From Corallococcus macrosporus DSM 14697 (GTDB lineage Bacteria > Myxococcota > Myxococcia > Myxococcales > Myxococcaceae), in contig NZ_CP022203.1 in assembly GCF_002305895.1 (NCBI RefSeq), positions 7,350,001 through 7,414,000 of the forward strand: 64,000 bases of DNA, read 5' to 3'. Made by a program: the position numbers and the translations under genes. The notes under the pieces were generated by a model. The model saw only the letters and a program-made list of their open reading frames with translations. It made no database searches and was not told the DNA's origin. This document shows positions 61,860 to 64,000 of this stretch, piece by piece. Positions within the stretch are counted from its first letter, which is position 1. Each line of letters opens with the position of its first letter.

Positions 61860-64000
61860 TGAGAGAGGATGTTGGCCAACAGGCGGTAGGCGCCGGGAAC
61901 CCCGGCGGGGAGCTGACGGAAGAAGGCGAGGCCCGTGTAGACGAACGTGCCCTTGCCATGGCGGGCGACCAGCAGCGCGCCCTGGAGCGGCGCCTCACCG
62001 GCGTCATGCATGGCGAACACGGGCCGGAAGCGGGCGTCCCACTTGGACGCGAAGTAGAGGCCGCGCTCCTGCACCCAGCCCTCGAAGTCCGCGGCCGTCA
62101 GGGCGTTGGGCGCGCGCAGCAGCGGCTCATCGGCGGACAGCGGCGTCATCACCGCCGTCTCGTCCGTCACCCGGTCGCGGTCAATCTCCAGGGGATAGGG
62201 ACTGACGAGGGACGTGAGCGGCCCCACGCGGCTGTTGGTGTTGTACTGGACCACCAGCCGGCCGCCGCCCTCCACGTACTGGAGCAGCCGCTCCCGGTGG
62301 ACGGCGAGGCGCGGGTTGGCGTTGAAGGCGCGCACGCCCACGAGGATGGCGTCGAAGCGCGCCAGGTCCTCCCGGGCCAGCCGCTCCTCGGGGAGCAGCG
62401 TCAGCTCATAGCCCACCGCGGCCAGGCTCTCCGCGACGCGGTCTCCCGGCCCGGGGATGTAGCCGATGCGATTGCCCTTCATCGCCAGGGAGAAGGGCAC
62501 CACCGTGGCCGTGGACGGCTGACGCACCGTCAGCGGCGGGATGTGCGGATAGGACACGGAGCGGGCCCGCCAGGACCAGGAGCGGTCGCCCACGTCGACA
62601 TCCACCTGGAGCTCGCCCTTCTGGGTGGCCCCCGGCGGCGGCGTCACCTGGAAGGTGACGGTGCGCTCGTCGCCACGCGCCGCGAGCTTGAACTCCACCG
62701 CCTTGGGCTCCACGCGCCAGCCGGGCGGCGCCATCAGCCGCACCGTGCCCGGCACCTGGTCCATCCCCGCGGCCAGCACCACCGGCACGGCGCGGGACTC
62801 ACCGTTGGGGAACATGAGCACGTCCTGCGCCAGCGTGGCCGTGACGACCGGGACGACCTCGAAGTCACGATAGAGCTCGCCGCGCACCGGGTCCGTCCAG
62901 GCGTGAATCACCGGACGCACCACGCGGAAGCGCCGGCCCGCGACCTTGTATTCGAACGTCACCGACAACGCGGGCGCGCCCTCCGGGTGGCCGGTGAGCG
63001 CGCGGTCCTCGCCTTCCAGCGTGTACAGGCCCCCGGTGACCGGCTCGCGCAGCCAGTAGGGCGTGGAGATGGGCGCCGTCACCGGCAACGTCACCGTGCG
63101 CGCCAGCTTCACGGGCACGTTCGCGCCCAGCTTCTGGCCCACGGCCTCGGGCTGCTCGCCCGGCAGCGTCACGCCCACCCACTCCACGTCCGCCGGCGAG
63201 CGGTTCAGCGCCACCACGCTCAGCGCCACCGGCAGGCCCGGGATGCCCGTGGGCGCGGCGGCGCGCACCTCCAGGAACAGGCCCGCGCAGGCGGCGATGA
63301 GCGCCTCCGTCTCCCGCAGCTTGGGCGCCTTCCACGGGTGCGAGTCCGGCAGCGCGGACAGCGCCTCGTGCACGCGGACGAGCGCGGGCAGGGAGCGGTG
63401 CGGCGCGCGCGCGTCGTACCCCTTCTGCGCGGCGGCCACCGCGCGGGACACGGCCTCGGCGCCCTTCCAGCGCTTCCAGGTGAAGTCGAGCCCCTCGAAC
63501 ACGTCGCGCTTGGGCAGCGTCCCCGCCAGCGGCGTGAAGTACTCCAGGCCGGGGCCGCGGTCCGGCGCCACGCCGAAGCCCTGGCTCTTGTGCTGGCTGC
63601 GGCTCTCCGCGGCCACCTCCCCCCACGAACGCCCGAGCAGCGCGTCGTAGCCGCCCGCGTCCAGCTTCAGGTAGCGCGACAGGTCCTCACCGGGCTTGAA
63701 CCACCAGTGGGACGCGTTGTTCAGCAGGCGGTCCGCCTTCCAGGGCTTCACCTCGGAGAGCTGCTCCGGGAAGCGCTTCGGGTCGGCGGCGGCGATGAAG
63801 GCCTCCTCCGCCAGCAGCGCGGAGGCCGTGTGGTGGCCGTGGTTCGGAGGCTTCGTGGTGAAGCGGGTGATGATGATGTCCGGCTGGAAGCGGCGGATGG
63901 CGAGCACCACGTCCGCCAGCACCGCGTCATGCCCCCAGATGCGCAGCGCCTCCTCCGCGCTCTTCGAGTAGCCGAAGTCCCGCGCGCGCGTGAAGAACTG
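61856..64000 (-). CDS. PIG-L family deacetylase with large C-terminal beta-sandwich region (partial)
   Basis: The gene starts beyond the right edge; 714 residues are visible in frame. The first 60 show the second half of a PIG-L/LmbE domain ('FQPDIIITRFTTKPPNHGHH', with the zinc-binding His pair region 'GHHTASALLAEEAF'); the AHPDDE motif must lie outside the window. The following 650 residues form NPCBM/Ig-like beta modules and a C-terminal ThuA/GATase-like domain ('FDAILVGVRAFNANPRLAVH', 'GGRLVVQYNT', 'KGTFVYTGLAFFRQLPAGVP'). It likely removes an acetyl or other acyl group from a sugar. It ends in a four-base overlap with the small membrane protein, then the symporter. Confidence 0.82.
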   Translation of the reverse strand, partial: QFFTRARDFGYSKSAEEALRIWGHDAVLADVVLAIRRFQPDIIITRFTTKPPNHGHHTASALLAEEAFIAAADPKRFPEQLSEVKPWKADRLLNNASHWWFKPGEDLSRYLKLDAGGYDALLGRSWGEVAAESRSQHKSQGFGVAPDRGPGLEYFTPLAGTLPKRDVFEGLDFTWKRWKGAEAVSRAVAAAQKGYDARAPHRSLPALVRVHEALSALPDSHPWKAPKLRETEALIAACAGLFLEVRAAAPTGIPGLPVALSVVALNRSPADVEWVGVTLPGEQPEAVGQKLGANVPVKLARTVTLPVTAPISTPYWLREPVTGGLYTLEGEDRALTGHPEGAPALSVTFEYKVAGRRFRVVRPVIHAWTDPVRGELYRDFEVVPVVTATLAQDVLMFPNGESRAVPVVLAAGMDQVPGTVRLMAPPGWRVEPKAVEFKLAARGDERTVTFQVTPPPGATQKGELQVDVDVGDRSWSWRARSVSYPHIPPLTVRQPSTATVVPFSLAMKGNRIGYIPGPGDRVAESLAAVGYELTLLPEERLAREDLARFDAILVGVRAFNANPRLAVHRERLLQYVEGGGRLVVQYNTNSRVGPLTSLVSPYPLEIDRDRVTDETAVMTPLSADEPLLRAPNALTAADFEGWVQERGLYFASKWDARFRPVFAMHDAGEAPLQGALLVARHGKGTFVYTGLAFFRQLPAGVPGAYRLLANILSQ

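Noticed and set aside
1-64000. tRNA, rRNA, CRISPR arrays, insertion sequences with terminal repeats, prophage genes
   Set aside because: I looked for tRNA T-loops, spaced repeats and transposase motifs and found none; the only mobile element seen is the group II intron. Low-copy or degenerate elements could have been missed by eye.

Overview
The window is high-GC DNA, with GC-rich third codon positions throughout. Its content points to a predatory or social myxobacterium (Myxococcaceae, close to Myxococcus/Corallococcus). Signs are Ser/Thr kinases of eukaryotic type, a kinase-nSTAND-FGE fusion, an FHA-containing sigma-54 activator, 'Myxo' Cys-rich CGDG repeats, Asp-Ala-Gly linkers in lipoproteins, an ADYC-like protein and many secreted proteins of unknown function. 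This assignment is inference from gene content; no rRNA or tRNA gene is visible.

1-7.7 kb: the tail of an XPB-like helicase with a DUF790 (Bax1-like nuclease) partner. Next comes a group II intron (about 2.0 kb, minus strand) inserted after the ninth codon of an XRE regulator gene, in the orientation that lets splicing restore the frame. A degenerate receiver-like protein, a metallophosphoesterase and a secreted M4 metalloprotease with two PPC domains follow. 8-14.9 kb: a quinone oxidoreductase, small hypotheticals, an XdhC + MocA-like pair for molybdenum-cofactor maturation, a lipoprotein, a HAD phosphatase and a polytopic membrane protein. 15-22.6 kb: a large class III cyclase/NTPase/TPR regulator, a lipoprotein with an NGLSF repeat stalk, a secreted unknown and a PAS histidine kinase. 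22.8-29 kb: DUF1206 membrane protein, a bacterial PARG-like macrodomain protein, a jelly-roll-like lipoprotein, a GST, a VOC protein and a Cho/UvrC-like GIY-YIG nuclease.

29-36.3 kb: two large multidomain secreted lipoproteins (glucose/sorbosone dehydrogenase with two beta-trefoil repeats; Asp-box propeller with cadherin-like and Cys-rich repeats), then a decayed divergent LysR/SDR pair fused back to back by a deletion. 36.4-45.2 kb: a secreted helical protein built from about nine 84-residue repeats, facing a three-gene plus-strand block (FHA-sigma-54 activator, ADYC-like protein, kinase-nSTAND-FGE fusion). 45.4-49.9 kb: an avidin-like secreted protein, an AraC regulator with a VOC protein, an ammonium transporter and a broken GNAT gene.

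50-64 kb: a Ser/Thr kinase with two different tandem repeats, two secreted unknowns, L-serine dehydratase, a SRPBCC protein, a large-subunit catalase (katE), a tail-anchored protein with 16-residue repeats, and a tightly coupled minus-strand operon (PIG-L deacetylase, 59-residue membrane protein, sodium:solute symporter) that runs off the right edge.
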